Shown: positions 1-11,304, counted from the stretch's first letter. The stretch: DNA of 64,000 bases from Betaproteobacteria bacterium Ga0077540 (GCA_001464125.1 LNEP01000006.1:98310-162309); one strand, 5' to 3'. The notes: generated by a model from the letters alone, not told the origin. Numbers and translations are program-made.

Positions 1-2
1 AA

Positions 3-155
3 GAAGGCGTTGCTGGCGTGGCTGGCGTGAACTTGCCAATGCTGGTACGTGTACTCAATTATCGTCAAGAACCGCTGGATACTTGTATTGAAAAAGCTAT
101 CACCGGCGGCCGCGAAGGCGTGGTGCATTTCACATCAGCAGGTTGTAACCACTAA
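3..155 (+). CDS. PTS EIIA (mannose-type) C-terminal fragment, truncated by window start
   Basis: Open frame from window start ..EGVAGVAGVNLPMLVRVLNYR..GCNH*, directly upstream of HPr. Confidence 0.75.
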   Translation, partial: EGVAGVAGVNLPMLVRVLNYRQEPLDTCIEKAITGGREGVVHFTSAGCNH

Positions 156-184
156 GCGAAAACGTTGAAAGTAACCAAAAGCAT

Positions 185-454
185 ATGATTAAAGAATCCA
201 TTGAAATCATCAATAAACTTGGCTTGCATGCGCGAGCCTCTACCAAATTCACACAAACCGCCAGTCAATTTAAAAGCGAGGTTTGGGTAGAAAAGAACGG
301 CCGCCGTGTCAATGCTAAGAGTATTATGGGCGTGATGATGCTGGCAGCGGCACAAGGCACCATCATTCAAATTGAAGCGAATGGCGAGGACGAACAAGCG
401 GCAATCGAAGCACTAAAGGCGCTCATTAATAATTACTTTGGCGAAGGAGAATAA
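185..454 (+). CDS. ptsH: HPr phosphocarrier protein
   Basis: GLHARAS active-site His motif; 89 aa; abuts ptsI. Confidence 0.95.
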   Translation: MIKESIEIINKLGLHARASTKFTQTASQFKSEVWVEKNGRRVNAKSIMGVMMLAAAQGTIIQIEANGEDEQAAIEALKALINNYFGEGE

Positions 455-2203
455 GTGTCCAGTTTTAGCATTCATGGTGTTGGTGTGTCGAGTGGGATCG
501 CAATTGGGCGAGCACACTTGGTCTCTAATGCCTTGCTGGAAGTGGTGCACTACCAACTTACCCCTGAACAAGTCCCAGAGGAAGTGCAACGCTTTAGCGA
601 TGCGATTCATACCGTGAAGCATGATTTGGAAGTGGTGCGATCACAATTGCCCAAAAATGCACCAGCTGAACTCGATGCTTTTATTAGTACACACTTGGCG
701 ATGCTCAATGATAAGTCTTTATCAGAGGCGCCCAAAGACATTATTCGCAACGAACTCTGCAATGCCGAATGGGCCATCAAACAGCAGATGGACGACATTG
801 TGGAGCAGTTTGATGCGATTGAAGATGCGTATTTAAGAGAACGCAAGCACGATGTAGTGCAGGTGGTTGAACGTATTATCAAAGTGCTACTGGGCCACCC
901 AAGCCAATCGCCCAACCAAAGCAAAGAAAAGCAACAACAAGAAAGCGCAACCATTTTGGTCGCGCATGACATTTCGCCTGCAGATGCGATTCAGTTCAAA
1001 CAGCATCAGTTTGCCGCGTTTATTACCGACGTTGGGGGCATTACCTCACATACTGCCATTTTGGCGCGCAGTCTTAATATCCCCTCGATCGTTGCTTTGC
1101 AACGTGCGCGTGACCTGATTAGTGATGGTGAAATCATCATTGTTGATGGTAGCGTGGGCGTGGTCATCGTTAACCCAAGTAAAGAGGTGCTGGCGGAATA
1201 CGAGCTCAAGCAAGACCAATGGCAGCTTGAGCAACAAAAATTACAACGCATCAAATCCACCAAAGCGGTGACCATGGATGGCACTGGGATTGAGTTGCAC
1301 GCCAACATCGAAGTACCGGAAGATGTCATCACGGTGAAGGCCTCAGGCGCTACAGGCATCGGCCTGTACCGTACTGAGTTTCTGTTTATGAACCGCCGTG
1401 ACATGCCGGATGAGGAAGAGCAATTTATTGCCTACAAACATGTGGCCGAAGCCATGCAAGGCATGCCTGTCACAATTCGCACCCTGGATTTGGGCGCGGA
1501 TAAACAAATGAATCCGGATACTGTCACCCATTGTGCCAACCCTGCTTTGGGGCTACGTGCGGTGCGTTTTTGTTTGTCTGAGCCACACATTTTTCATACG
1601 CAATTTAGGGCCTTACTGCGCGCATCTCATTACGGGCATATCAAAATTTTGATTCCCATGCTGTCCAACCTGACAGAGTTGCGTCAGAGCAAACTATTGC
1701 TTGAGCGTGCTAAAGTGTCGTTGCGCAAAGAAGGCATACCTTTTGACGAAAACATTCGCATTGGCGGCATGATTGAGGTACCAGCGGCCGCGATTAATGC
1801 AGAGTCATTTGCGCGTGAGTTAGATTTTCTCTCCATCGGCACCAATGACCTTATTCAATATACGCTGGCGATTGACCGCACCGACGATGCCGTGGCGCAT
1901 TTATATAACCCACTCCATCCGGCTGTGCTTAAGCTGATTCAAATGACGATTCATGCTGCTGAGAAATACAACATCGGCTTATCTATTTGCGGTGAAATGG
2001 CGGGCGACATCAAACTCACACGTTTGCTCATTGGCATGGGCATGCGCCAACTTTCGATGCATCCATCCAATATTTTGAGCGTGAAACAGCAAATCTTACA
2101 CAGCCAAATCACACGCTTGAATAAGCAGGTTAAGAAACTGCTGCATTTGAGAGAAATTGAGAAAATTGAATTACAAGTGATGGAGCTTCACGCAGAGTTC
2201 TAA
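455..2203 (+). CDS. ptsI: Phosphoenolpyruvate-protein phosphotransferase (EI), GTG start
   Basis: GGITSHTAILARSLNIPSIV and GIGLYRTEFLFM motifs; 582 aa. Confidence 0.95.
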   Translation: MSSFSIHGVGVSSGIAIGRAHLVSNALLEVVHYQLTPEQVPEEVQRFSDAIHTVKHDLEVVRSQLPKNAPAELDAFISTHLAMLNDKSLSEAPKDIIRNELCNAEWAIKQQMDDIVEQFDAIEDAYLRERKHDVVQVVERIIKVLLGHPSQSPNQSKEKQQQESATILVAHDISPADAIQFKQHQFAAFITDVGGITSHTAILARSLNIPSIVALQRARDLISDGEIIIVDGSVGVVIVNPSKEVLAEYELKQDQWQLEQQKLQRIKSTKAVTMDGTGIELHANIEVPEDVITVKASGATGIGLYRTEFLFMNRRDMPDEEEQFIAYKHVAEAMQGMPVTIRTLDLGADKQMNPDTVTHCANPALGLRAVRFCLSEPHIFHTQFRALLRASHYGHIKILIPMLSNLTELRQSKLLLERAKVSLRKEGIPFDENIRIGGMIEVPAAAINAESFARELDFLSIGTNDLIQYTLAIDRTDDAVAHLYNPLHPAVLKLIQMTIHAAEKYNIGLSICGEMAGDIKLTRLLIGMGMRQLSMHPSNILSVKQQILHSQITRLNKQVKKLLHLREIEKIELQVMELHAEF

Positions 2204-2249
2204 CACCTTTTGTCACATGCAATCAATACAACTATAAGGAGCCACCACC

Positions 2250-2588
2250 ATGACAGACATACTCAGCCCTAGCAATGATGATAAAAACATCGCCACCGTC
2301 ACCCATTTGGGTGGCACCGTGTTTTCATTTATCCCCGGGCTGTTGGTCTGGGCTCTGAAAAAAGACGATAGCGCCTATATTGCAGACCAAGCTAAAGAGG
2401 CGCTCAACTTTCAGATTACCGTGTTGATTGCACAATTTGTGGCGGGTATTTTGGCCCTGATATTAATTGGCTTTATTTTTATCGGCATCATTTGGCTGCT
2501 GAATATTGTTTTTTGTATTCTCGCCGCCATCTCTTCCAGTAAAGGTGAGACATACCGCTACCCTTTCTGCTTGCGCTTAATCAATTAA
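2250..2588 (+). CDS. DUF4870 domain-containing membrane protein
   Basis: HLGG..FIPGLLVWALKKDDSAYIADQAKEALNFQ pattern typical of DUF4870. Confidence 0.8.
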   Translation: MTDILSPSNDDKNIATVTHLGGTVFSFIPGLLVWALKKDDSAYIADQAKEALNFQITVLIAQFVAGILALILIGFIFIGIIWLLNIVFCILAAISSSKGETYRYPFCLRLIN

Positions 2589-2705
2589 TGGTCGCGCTGA
2601 TAAATCTTATTTATCAGCCCCATCAGAAACTTCAATCCAGCGTGCAGAACGTTTGGGGCATAATCTCGCTCTATCTCTATACATATAGTACTTGAAGGAA
2701 ACCAC

Positions 2706-4736
2706 TTGACTACCGCCAACCCATTACTTGATTTTTCTGGCTTACCAAAATTTGATGCTATTCAACCTGAGCATGTTGGCTCTGCCATAGACAGCTTGAT
2801 TGCAGAAGGCCGTGCCTTGGTTGAGCAGCTTGCCACTGCTACCGAGACGCCTAGTTGGGATAATTTTGCACGTAAATTAGAAGATCACAGCGAAAAGATT
2901 GGACGCGCTTGGAGCCAAGTCGGGCATATGAATGCTGTGGTCAACAGCCCTGCTTTGCGCGAAGCCTATAACGATAGTTTGGCGAAGTTAACCGATTATG
3001 GCAGCGATATCTCTCAAGATGAACGCTTATACGCTAAATTTAAGGCTATACAAGCGAGTGCTGAATTTGCCAATCTCACACCCACACAACAAAAAATTAT
3101 TAACAATGAAGTGCGTGATTTCAAATTAGGCGGCGCAGAATTACCAGCCGAGCAAAAAGCACGCTTTAAAGTAGTGAGTGAAGAGCTCTCCAAATTAGGT
3201 AGCAAGTTTGAAGAGAACATCATGGACAACACCAATGACTTCAAACATTTGGTGGAAAATTTGGATGATTTAGCAGGCATCCCCGAAGATGCAATACAAG
3301 CTTCAGCAGAAGCCGCCAAAGCAGATGGTAAAACTGGTTACCAGTTTAGTCTGCACTTTCCGTCTTATATGCCAGTATTGCAATATGCCCATAACCGCAC
3401 TTTGCGTGAGACTCTCTATCGCGCTTACGCCACACGTGCCTCAGAGTTTAGTAAACCGGAGTGGGATAACACCCCATTGATTAGCGATATCCTTAAACTC
3501 AAGCAAGAAGAAGCACGGATGTTGGGCTTTAATAATTACGCTGAGTTATCACTTGCTACCAAAATGGCAGACACACCCAAACAAGTGACTGAATTTTTAG
3601 ACACCCTAGCCAAGCGAGCAAAACCCTATGCTGAGCGTGATATGCAAGAGCTGGTTACCTATGCCAAACAATTGGGCATTGAAGAGATGCAAGCGTGGGA
3701 TGTGGCTTATGTGAGCGAAAAACTACGTGAAGAAAAATATGCGTTCTCTGATCAAGAAGTAAAACAATACTTCCCAGAAAGCAAAGTATTGGCCGGCTTA
3801 TTTAAAGTCACAGAGACCATTTTTGGCGTACAAGTACGCAAAGCCGAAGCGCCACTTTGGCATGCCGATGCTGCTTTCTATGAAATTAGTGATGCTCAAA
3901 ACAAGCCTATCGCCTATTTTTATTTAGACCTGTATGCCCGCAACAACAAACGTGGTGGTGCATGGATGGACGAATGCATTACGCGCCGTAAAAAATCCAA
4001 TGGCATTGAGTTGCCAGTAGCCTATTTGACCTGTAATTTTTCCGCACCGGTCGGTGGCAAACCTGCGTTATTTACGCACGATGAAGTCATCACCATGTTC
4101 CATGAGTTTGGTCACGGCTTGCACCACATGCTCACCCAAGTAGATGAATACGGTGTATCTGGCATTAAAGGCGTGGAGTGGGATGCCATGGAATTGCCTA
4201 GCCAGTTTATGGAAAACTTCTGCTGGGAGTGGGATGTGTTACGCCACATGACCGCGCATGTAGATACTGGCGCGCAACTACCACGTGAGCTGTTCGACAA
4301 AATGGTGGCCGCTAAGAACTTCCAGGCGGGCATGCAAACGGTGCGTCAAATTGAGTTTTCACTGTTTGATATGCGTCTGCATGGTGAGTTTGACCCACAC
4401 GGCAAAAAAACCGCATTAGATTTGATTGAAGAAGTACGTGATGAAGTGGCTGTGGTGCGTCCACCTAAGTGGAACCGCTTCCCCAATAGTTTTAGCCATA
4501 TTTTTGCGGGCGGTTATGCCGCTGGGTATTACAGCTACAAATGGGCAGAAGTCTTATCGGCAGATGCTTACAGCTTGTTTGAAGAAATGGGCACGTTGTC
4601 CGCCGAAGCAGGTACGCGCTTTAAAAACGAAGTACTGGCCAGAGGCGGTAGCCGCCCTGCCATGGAATCGTTTGTGGCTTTCCGTGGTAGAGAGCCGAGC
4701 ATGGATGCCTTATTAAGACACAATGGCATGGCCTAA
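2706..4736 (+). CDS. prlC: Oligopeptidase A, M3 family metallopeptidase (TTG start)
   Basis: HEFGHGLHHM zinc motif, full-length M3 protein. Confidence 0.92.
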   Translation: MTTANPLLDFSGLPKFDAIQPEHVGSAIDSLIAEGRALVEQLATATETPSWDNFARKLEDHSEKIGRAWSQVGHMNAVVNSPALREAYNDSLAKLTDYGSDISQDERLYAKFKAIQASAEFANLTPTQQKIINNEVRDFKLGGAELPAEQKARFKVVSEELSKLGSKFEENIMDNTNDFKHLVENLDDLAGIPEDAIQASAEAAKADGKTGYQFSLHFPSYMPVLQYAHNRTLRETLYRAYATRASEFSKPEWDNTPLISDILKLKQEEARMLGFNNYAELSLATKMADTPKQVTEFLDTLAKRAKPYAERDMQELVTYAKQLGIEEMQAWDVAYVSEKLREEKYAFSDQEVKQYFPESKVLAGLFKVTETIFGVQVRKAEAPLWHADAAFYEISDAQNKPIAYFYLDLYARNNKRGGAWMDECITRRKKSNGIELPVAYLTCNFSAPVGGKPALFTHDEVITMFHEFGHGLHHMLTQVDEYGVSGIKGVEWDAMELPSQFMENFCWEWDVLRHMTAHVDTGAQLPRELFDKMVAAKNFQAGMQTVRQIEFSLFDMRLHGEFDPHGKKTALDLIEEVRDEVAVVRPPKWNRFPNSFSHIFAGGYAAGYYSYKWAEVLSADAYSLFEEMGTLSAEAGTRFKNEVLARGGSRPAMESFVAFRGREPSMDALLRHNGMA

Positions 4737-4772
4737 ATTGCTATCTAGAGAGCGTAACCAAAGGCATGCTCT

Positions 4773-4812
4773 AATAAAGCGCACCTAATAATCATGGGCG
4801 CGCTTTATTTTT
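4773..4812. terminator. Rho-independent (possibly bidirectional) terminator
   Basis: AATAAAGCGC...GCGCTTTATTTTTT inverted repeat between convergent genes. Confidence 0.7.
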
Positions 4813-4814
4813 TA

Positions 4815-5312
4815 CTATTGAATCACGCCCAGCTGTTTAAATAGACCATACGTATCAATGACATCCCAATGTTCAGCAAGCTTGCCGTCTTCAATGCGGA
4901 AGATATCTACCGCATCAATGCGATAGCTTTTATGGGTAGCAGGAATACCCAACCAATCACCTTTCTGTGTACCAGAGTATGTGCCATACGCCCAGACCGT
5001 ATCGCCCTCAGACACGATTTTTGTTAACGCATAGTTCCAATCTGGAACCGCTTTAAACCAATCTGCAAAGAATGTTTTAAAGCCGGTTGCGCCTTGCGGC
5101 ACCAATGGATTGTGCTGAATGTAGTCTTCTTGCATGTAGTTTTGCAAATTGGACAAGTCTTTTTTGCCAAATACCTCTTCTCCAAACTTAGCCAGAATTT
5201 GTTTATTTACTTGCGATTGGGTGATGATTGAATCTTGTGCCATGGTGTTGCCTCCTGTGGTGAGTAATAGCGTAAACATCAGCGTGTTGATGCGATTAAG
5301 TATTGGCGTCAT
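4815..5312 (-). CDS. SnoaL-like/ester cyclase family protein with signal peptide
   Basis: NTF2-like sequence YIQHNPLVPQGATGFKTFFADW... Confidence 0.75.
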   Translation of the reverse strand: MTPILNRINTLMFTLLLTTGGNTMAQDSIITQSQVNKQILAKFGEEVFGKKDLSNLQNYMQEDYIQHNPLVPQGATGFKTFFADWFKAVPDWNYALTKIVSEGDTVWAYGTYSGTQKGDWLGIPATHKSYRIDAVDIFRIEDGKLAEHWDVIDTYGLFKQLGVIQ

Positions 5313-5375
5313 GTGGCCTCCTGAATAGTTTAAAAATGGTCTATTTAAAACCAGTGTTGCGCATTGTAATTGCTT

Positions 5376-5420
5376 AAGTTACTATTAGTAAGTAGGCACC
5401 TAAAAGTTATGTAGTAACTT
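5376..5420. promoter_or_regulatory. Palindromic candidate operator upstream of HxlR regulator
   Basis: AAGTTACTA (5376-5384) ... TAGTAACTT (5412-5420) and inner TTACTattAGTAA, in the divergent intergenic region. Confidence 0.5.
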
Positions 5421-5445
5421 TATGGATACCAATAGAAAGTGATGA

Positions 5446-5859
5446 TTGGAAATAACAATGGAACCCACCTTAAACATTCCAGCCAAGCAAGCATTAGCTT
5501 GGAATGTGTATGACGCCAACTGTCCCACACGGTTGGTATTGAATAGAATCGCAGACAAATGGACCGTATTGGTAGTGAGCTCGTTAGAGCAAGGTACCAA
5601 GCGCTTTAGCACATTGCAGAGAGAGATTGGCGGAATTTCACAAAAGATGCTCACGCAAACCCTGCGCGGACTTGAGCGTGACGGCTTGGTGCACAGGACC
5701 ATTTACCCCACTGTGCCGCCAAAAGTAGAATACACACTTACTCCTTTGGGTCGTACTTTGGTTGGGCTGGTGGATGCCATTCGTGTGTGGTCAGAACAAC
5801 ATATTGAAGCAGTCATGCAGGCACAGACTCACTACGATCATCACAACAAAGAAATTTAG
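5446..5859 (+). CDS. HxlR-family winged-helix transcriptional regulator
   Basis: CPTRLVLNRIADKWTVLVVSSLEQGTKRFSTLQREIGGISQKMLTQTLRGLERDGLVHR. Confidence 0.9.
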   Translation: MEITMEPTLNIPAKQALAWNVYDANCPTRLVLNRIADKWTVLVVSSLEQGTKRFSTLQREIGGISQKMLTQTLRGLERDGLVHRTIYPTVPPKVEYTLTPLGRTLVGLVDAIRVWSEQHIEAVMQAQTHYDHHNKEI

Positions 5860-5877
5860 CAGATTCTAAGGTACCCT

Positions 5878-6540
5878 ATGCAACACGACTTTTGGCATCA
5901 ACGCTGGCAAGCCAACCAAATTGGCTTTCACTTGCCGGAGGCAAATCCATTGCTTATCAAACACTTTCCCAGTCTTCAACTGCAGCAGGGGGCATGTGTA
6001 TTTGTACCGCTGTGCGGCAAAACAATGGATATTCATTGGCTGTTATCGCAAGGTTTTAAGGTGGTGGGCGCTGAATTGAGCCCAATTGCAATTGAAGATT
6101 TGTTTGCCAGCTTACATCTCACGCCTAACATCACGACAGTGGGCGAGCTAGTGCGTTACAGCTCAGACAATATCGATATCTATGTAGGGGATATCTTCAA
6201 AATGGCCGCCGACCAATTGGGCAAAGTGGATGCTGTGTATGACCGTGCAGCTTTGGTGGCTTTGCCGAAAGATATGCGCCAGCAATATGCTGCGCATTTA
6301 ATGGCGCTGACACTTACTACGCCGCAATTGCTGATTTGTTTTGAGTACGATCAATCGATTCATGCCGGCCCACCATTTTCAGTCCAAGCCGATGAAGTGA
6401 AACAGCACTATGCGCAGTCTTACACACTCACGCTTTTGGAAAGCTTGGAAATGACTGATGGCTTAAAAGGCAAATATCCAGCAACCGAGCAAGTCTGGTT
6501 GCTGAGCGTTGACAATGCCTCATCAGCACGTAAAGCGTAA
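5878..6540 (+). CDS. tpm: Thiopurine S-methyltransferase
   Basis: FWHQRWQANQIGFHLPEANPLL..VPLCGKTMDIHWL. Confidence 0.93.
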   Translation: MQHDFWHQRWQANQIGFHLPEANPLLIKHFPSLQLQQGACVFVPLCGKTMDIHWLLSQGFKVVGAELSPIAIEDLFASLHLTPNITTVGELVRYSSDNIDIYVGDIFKMAADQLGKVDAVYDRAALVALPKDMRQQYAAHLMALTLTTPQLLICFEYDQSIHAGPPFSVQADEVKQHYAQSYTLTLLESLEMTDGLKGKYPATEQVWLLSVDNASSARKA

Positions 6541-6612
6541 GACACCCTATACAATTCTTATGTATTGGCTTAATCTACAAGCCTTATCAACCAGCCTTAT
6601 CAAGAGGATTGC

Positions 6613-6927
6613 ATGCGTGCTTATTTTATTATCATGACCTGCCTAATGAGTGCACTCTCAACCAATTTAGCAATCGGGGCAGAAAGCGATTCAGAAGACA
6701 TTGTCGCCAAAACAGCCAATGGTGACGAGGTGATTTTGCACCCCAACGGCTACTGGGAATATGTGGATGAACAAAAAGCCGCTGTTGCCAAAACCAAAGT
6801 GGAAAAAATCGCGCGTGAAGAAGGCTGCCCCAAAGGTACACGCGCCAGTTTTTTTGGGATAGGACGATGCATTGCTAATGATGATCCAGCGCTAAAACGT
6901 GGATCACTTAGCGGCAAAGGCTGGTAG
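6613..6927 (+). CDS. Small secreted protein, DUF3157-like
   Basis: Signal peptide and TANGDEVILHPNGYWEY motif. Confidence 0.55.
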   Translation: MRAYFIIMTCLMSALSTNLAIGAESDSEDIVAKTANGDEVILHPNGYWEYVDEQKAAVAKTKVEKIAREEGCPKGTRASFFGIGRCIANDDPALKRGSLSGKGW

Positions 6928-7074
6928 TGCTCTAAAACCAGCGATGCCCCTCTGGCGGCGCATCGCATACCGCTTTCGTACCGGCTTATTCTGTTGGTGA
7001 CTGATACCTAGTTGAATGCTGCCACGCTATGGCGCGTGTTAAAATGCGCTGTAAACATGCTTTAGGAAACCATT

Positions 7075-7842
7075 TTGAAATTTGCCACCTGGAACGTCAA
7101 CTCACTCAATGTACGCTTGCCTCATGTGCTTGACTGGTTAGCGACTGAAAAACCAGATGTATTGTGTTTACAAGAGACTAAGCAAGAGGATAGCAAATTT
7201 CCTTATGAAGCCTTAAAAGAAGCAGGCTATAACGCCGTGCATAATGGCCAAAAAACCTATAACGGCGTGGCCATATTAAGTCCGCACACTATCGCCGATG
7301 TGCAGTATGACATTCCCGGCTATTCTGATGAACAAAAACGCATTGTTGCAGCCACTATCAATAATATACGCGTAGTGTGTGCTTACATTCCAAATGGTCA
7401 AGCCATTGATTCTGACAAATACCAATATAAACTTACCTGGTTAAATGCCCTGACAAATTGGTTGCAACAAGAGATACTAGCGCACCCTAAATTGATGTTA
7501 CTGGGCGATTACAATATTGCGCCGGATGACAGAGATTGCCATGACCCGGCCGCATGGGTGGGTCAAGTGTTGGTGAGTGAGCCGGAGCGGTTGGCATTTC
7601 AAAAACTAGTCGCCCTAGGCTTACATGATAGCTTCCGATTGTTTGAGGAGGACTCAGGTCATTTTAGCTGGTGGGATTACCGCATGGCTGGTTTTAGGCG
7701 CAATTTGGGCATGCGTATTGATCATATTTTAGTGAGTGATGCATTGAAATCCACATGCGTAGCCAGCAAGATTGATAAAGCGCCCAGAAAATTAGAGCGC
7801 CCAAGTGATCACACACCGGTAGTGCTGGAGATTGCTGCTTAA
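7075..7842 (+). CDS. xthA: Exodeoxyribonuclease III (TTG start)
   Basis: FATWNVNSLNVRLPHVLDWL..DVLCLQETKQED..RIDHILVS. Confidence 0.94.
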   Translation: MKFATWNVNSLNVRLPHVLDWLATEKPDVLCLQETKQEDSKFPYEALKEAGYNAVHNGQKTYNGVAILSPHTIADVQYDIPGYSDEQKRIVAATINNIRVVCAYIPNGQAIDSDKYQYKLTWLNALTNWLQQEILAHPKLMLLGDYNIAPDDRDCHDPAAWVGQVLVSEPERLAFQKLVALGLHDSFRLFEEDSGHFSWWDYRMAGFRRNLGMRIDHILVSDALKSTCVASKIDKAPRKLERPSDHTPVVLEIAA

Positions 7843-9104
7843 CCTTTAATTTTAATGCCCAACTGTTTGAGCTTACGGTACAAGTGCGTGCGTTCCAGCC
7901 CAGAAATTTCCGCCAGCTTGCTCATATTATTGTTAATGAGCTTCATGTGATGCTGAAAGTAAAAGCGCTCAAAATCATCGCGCGCCTCGCGTAAAGACCG
8001 GGTTAAATCTATCGGCAAAGGTGCATGCAATGCTGACTGTTCTGGCGATTGCTTAAACTGCTCCAATACACGCTGTACATCTTCTAGGGTAATCACCTCA
8101 CCTAGTGTAGAAAGCATCAAGTTATGTACGACTGTTTCCAGCTCTGAAATATCTCCATGCCACTCTGCGTTTCTCAGCGCATTCAGCGCGGCAATATCAA
8201 ATGTTTTGTAATCGACGTTTTGGGTTTCTACCATCAACGTCGCCATGGCATTGACCAAGTCAGGAATGTCTTCACGGTGCTCGTTGAGTGAGGGCACACG
8301 TAATGCACCACTCGCCAGCACTTGCAACAGCGTTTGCTCCAACATGCCGTTTTCAATCAATTGCGGAATACCAAATGTGGTGGCACACACAATGCGCGCA
8401 CCGTATTTTTCCGCCTTAGCAATCGCCAGATTGAGCCCTTTTTGCTCAGTCTTATTCAACTGCGTCACTTCTTCAATAAACAGCACACCATCACGCACTT
8501 GCTCCAGCAAGTCTAAAGGGGATGTCGCTAGTTTTTCGTATTCATTTAGTGCGAGCCAAGGAGTGCCAGGCGCGCGCAAAAATTGAGCGCATAACTCTAC
8601 GCTACCACCCTTTTTACCCACTAACAAAATGGTATTTTTGCTACGAGATACTTGTTCCAGACGTTGCTTGAGTTCGTTAATCACCAAACTTTTACCAAAG
8701 CTAGCCAAGTTCATTTCGGTATGCGGGAGTGTCTCACCATGCTTTAGGGCAGCCGTCACGGTTTTGAGTAGCTTTTGTAGCGCGATGGGTTTTTCCAGAA
8801 AATCGAATGCGCCTATGCGCGTTGCCTCTACAGCCGTATCGATAGTGCCATGCCCGGACATCATGACCACTGGCATGGTCAACAAGCCAGAATTACCCCA
8901 TTCTTTCAGTAAACTGATGCCATCACAATCTGGCATCCAGATATCTAATAGCACTAAGTCTGGGCGCTGCTTCAGACGCTCCTCACGAGCAATATGGGCA
9001 TTTTCTGCCAGCCGCACATGGTGCCCTTCATCAAGCAAAATATCACTTAATAGTTCGCGAATTCCAATCTCATCATCTACTACTAAAATACTACGTGATG
9101 CCAT
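7839..9104 (-). CDS. NtrX-like sigma54-type response regulator
   Basis: Receiver domain ILVVDDEIGIRELL, degenerate AAA+ domain, C-terminal Fis HTH. Confidence 0.88.
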   Translation of the reverse strand: MASRSILVVDDEIGIRELLSDILLDEGHHVRLAENAHIAREERLKQRPDLVLLDIWMPDCDGISLLKEWGNSGLLTMPVVMMSGHGTIDTAVEATRIGAFDFLEKPIALQKLLKTVTAALKHGETLPHTEMNLASFGKSLVINELKQRLEQVSRSKNTILLVGKKGGSVELCAQFLRAPGTPWLALNEYEKLATSPLDLLEQVRDGVLFIEEVTQLNKTEQKGLNLAIAKAEKYGARIVCATTFGIPQLIENGMLEQTLLQVLASGALRVPSLNEHREDIPDLVNAMATLMVETQNVDYKTFDIAALNALRNAEWHGDISELETVVHNLMLSTLGEVITLEDVQRVLEQFKQSPEQSALHAPLPIDLTRSLREARDDFERFYFQHHMKLINNNMSKLAEISGLERTHLYRKLKQLGIKIKG

Positions 9105-9106
9105 TA

Positions 9107-11287
9107 TTATGATTCCCTCAACTGACTTCTTGCGGTTTTTGTCTCACGGTTTTGTGTGCGTTTTTCCACAGGCAATACGATGATTATACAAGCTCCACCC
9201 GAATCTCTGTTTTCTATTTTAATTTGGCCACGTTGTTCTTCAATCATTTTTTTCACAATCGCCAGCCCTAAACCGGTGCCATGTGCTTTGGTGGTGACAT
9301 AGGGCTCAAATGCATGGGTGAGCATGTCCACAGGAAATCCATGGCCGTTATCGGCCACAGTTAACCTAACCTTGTCCGATTCCAGCCGTGTCATCACCTC
9401 GATCATTGCGTTATCTTGGCCCACCAGCGCATCTTGTGCATTTTGTATCAAATTATGTAATACCTGCCTTAGCATCGTCGGATCACCCGCCACGGCCGGG
9501 AGCTTAGGTTGCAACTTCAAGGTTAACTTAACGCCCTCATCACCGTATAAGCTAGAAACATCTTTAATTAGGCTATTTAGTTGCACACTGACCAAATTGA
9601 CCGTGGGCGTACGCGCGTACTCACTGAACTCGTTCACCATAGATTTCATGGCCCCTACCTGATTCACAATGGTGTCCGTGGCACGCTTAAGCATGGCTGC
9701 ATCGGTCTCATCCAATTTGGCATGCAGTTTGTGTTGCAAGCGTTCTGCAGACAACTGAATAGGTGTGAGTGGGTTTTTGATTTCATGGGCCAATCGACGT
9801 GCCACTTCCGCCCAAGCTGCATCACGCTGGGCTTGTGCCATGGTGGTCACATCATCGAACACCACCACAAAGCCGTTACCCGCTCCCAGCGGCAACCTTG
9901 TTGCTCGAATCAAAATGTATTGCTTACCATGTGCCCCAGTGATTTCTATTTGCTTGTTCAGCTCTAATTTAGCAAACTCCACTTGCTTGGTCGCTTCAAA
10001 ATGGGTTTGAATCATCTCGACAAACTCATGCAAAAAACTATGCTGGTCGGCAATTGAAGCAAACTGACTGTTTTCATAAGGCGCCAAGTCGATACCCAAA
10101 ATATTGGTAGCGGTAAGGTTATAAGTTCTCAACTCAAAATTGGCGTTAATGGCCAATACTCCCGAAGATAAATGGGCGAGTACCGTCTCTAGATACGCAC
10201 GTGCAGCCTCCAAACGTACGCGGTTTTGTTCAGTGGCTTTGGTGGCATCATCCAGCTGTCGTGTCATGCTATTGAATGATTTCACCAACACGCCCAACTC
10301 ATCATTACCAAATTGTGGCAACACATTACTGTAGTCGCCACTGGCAATGGCACGCGTGCCCTCGGCAAGCACACTGATTGGTTGTGACAAGCGTCGACTC
10401 AGCAAGAAAGCGATGGCCAAGGCCGACAGCATGGCTAGCATCAGCACCATGGTCAACGTGAGTGCAAAGATGTCCTTGAGCGAGCCTCGGCTATAGGACA
10501 GTTCCTGATAGTCCTGATACACCTCTTGCACTGCTTCTGCGGTATTAGAGAGCGCTTTGGGCACCGGCTGTAGCAATTGCAGAATACGTGTTTCACCGGT
10601 CAACCCCTGCACCTCAACCGGGGCTAGCACACGCATGTACAAGCCTTTTCCGGGGATAGGCTCAATCTTGCCATACACCTGACGCTGGGCCTGTCGCAAC
10701 TGCGGGATGCTTGGCAATTCAGGTAAAAAGCTACTGGGGTCACCGCTAGACACCGACAATATCCCGCCCTGTGGGGTGAGTAGTGCCGCTTCTAGAATGC
10801 CGGATTTTTCTCGCAAATCGTTCAATACACTGTAGTGTGCGCGGGTAGGCTGAAACGCCAAACTCGTGGCCATATTCTCGGCCTTCTCCTCAATATCCAC
10901 CAACATAATATCCAAGGCACGCTGCCCCAGACTTAAACCGCCGTCCAATGCCGATTCCACTTTGACGTTAAACCACGATTCAATTGAGCGCGTTAAGAAA
11001 TTGACAGACACCAGATACACCACCATACCAGGCAATATTGCCATGAGTGCAAATGCTGTGAGTAGCCTTAAATTGAGGCGGCTACCCACCACTTTGGCTT
11101 TGGCATTTTGATAAAGGTGACGAATCTGGAAACCGATGAGGCCGGCAAGCAGTACGGCCAATGCGATATTGATATAGAGCAGGTATTTGTAGTAATCGCC
11201 GGAAATCGAAGTGTTGGAGCTTGCTACAGAAAGCAAGTACAACAGCACCAAACTCATGCCGATGCTAATAAAGATGATAAACCGCAT
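9107..11287 (-). CDS. NtrY-like sensor histidine kinase
   Basis: [32 protein letters not shown]-box, HATPase [11 protein letters not shown]. Confidence 0.9.
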   Translation of the reverse strand: MRFIIFISIGMSLVLLYLLSVASSNTSISGDYYKYLLYINIALAVLLAGLIGFQIRHLYQNAKAKVVGSRLNLRLLTAFALMAILPGMVVYLVSVNFLTRSIESWFNVKVESALDGGLSLGQRALDIMLVDIEEKAENMATSLAFQPTRAHYSVLNDLREKSGILEAALLTPQGGILSVSSGDPSSFLPELPSIPQLRQAQRQVYGKIEPIPGKGLYMRVLAPVEVQGLTGETRILQLLQPVPKALSNTAEAVQEVYQDYQELSYSRGSLKDIFALTLTMVLMLAMLSALAIAFLLSRRLSQPISVLAEGTRAIASGDYSNVLPQFGNDELGVLVKSFNSMTRQLDDATKATEQNRVRLEAARAYLETVLAHLSSGVLAINANFELRTYNLTATNILGIDLAPYENSQFASIADQHSFLHEFVEMIQTHFEATKQVEFAKLELNKQIEITGAHGKQYILIRATRLPLGAGNGFVVVFDDVTTMAQAQRDAAWAEVARRLAHEIKNPLTPIQLSAERLQHKLHAKLDETDAAMLKRATDTIVNQVGAMKSMVNEFSEYARTPTVNLVSVQLNSLIKDVSSLYGDEGVKLTLKLQPKLPAVAGDPTMLRQVLHNLIQNAQDALVGQDNAMIEVMTRLESDKVRLTVADNGHGFPVDMLTHAFEPYVTTKAHGTGLGLAIVKKMIEEQRGQIKIENRDSGGACIIIVLPVEKRTQNRETKTARSQLRES

Positions 11288-11304
11288 AATCGTGACTTAA
11301 GTGT

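Noticed and set aside
607-972. 121-aa minus ORF antisense to ptsI
   Set aside because: Fully inside the strongly supported ptsI gene; low-complexity Ser/Cys-rich translation typical of antisense frames
2597-2619. GCTGATAAATCTTATTTATCAGC inverted repeat after DUF4870 gene
   Set aside because: Weak, AT-rich, no T-tract; could be a weak terminator but not supportable
8629-9183. 184-aa plus ORF antisense to the NtrX-like gene
   Set aside because: Shadow of a well-supported response regulator; no recognisable domain
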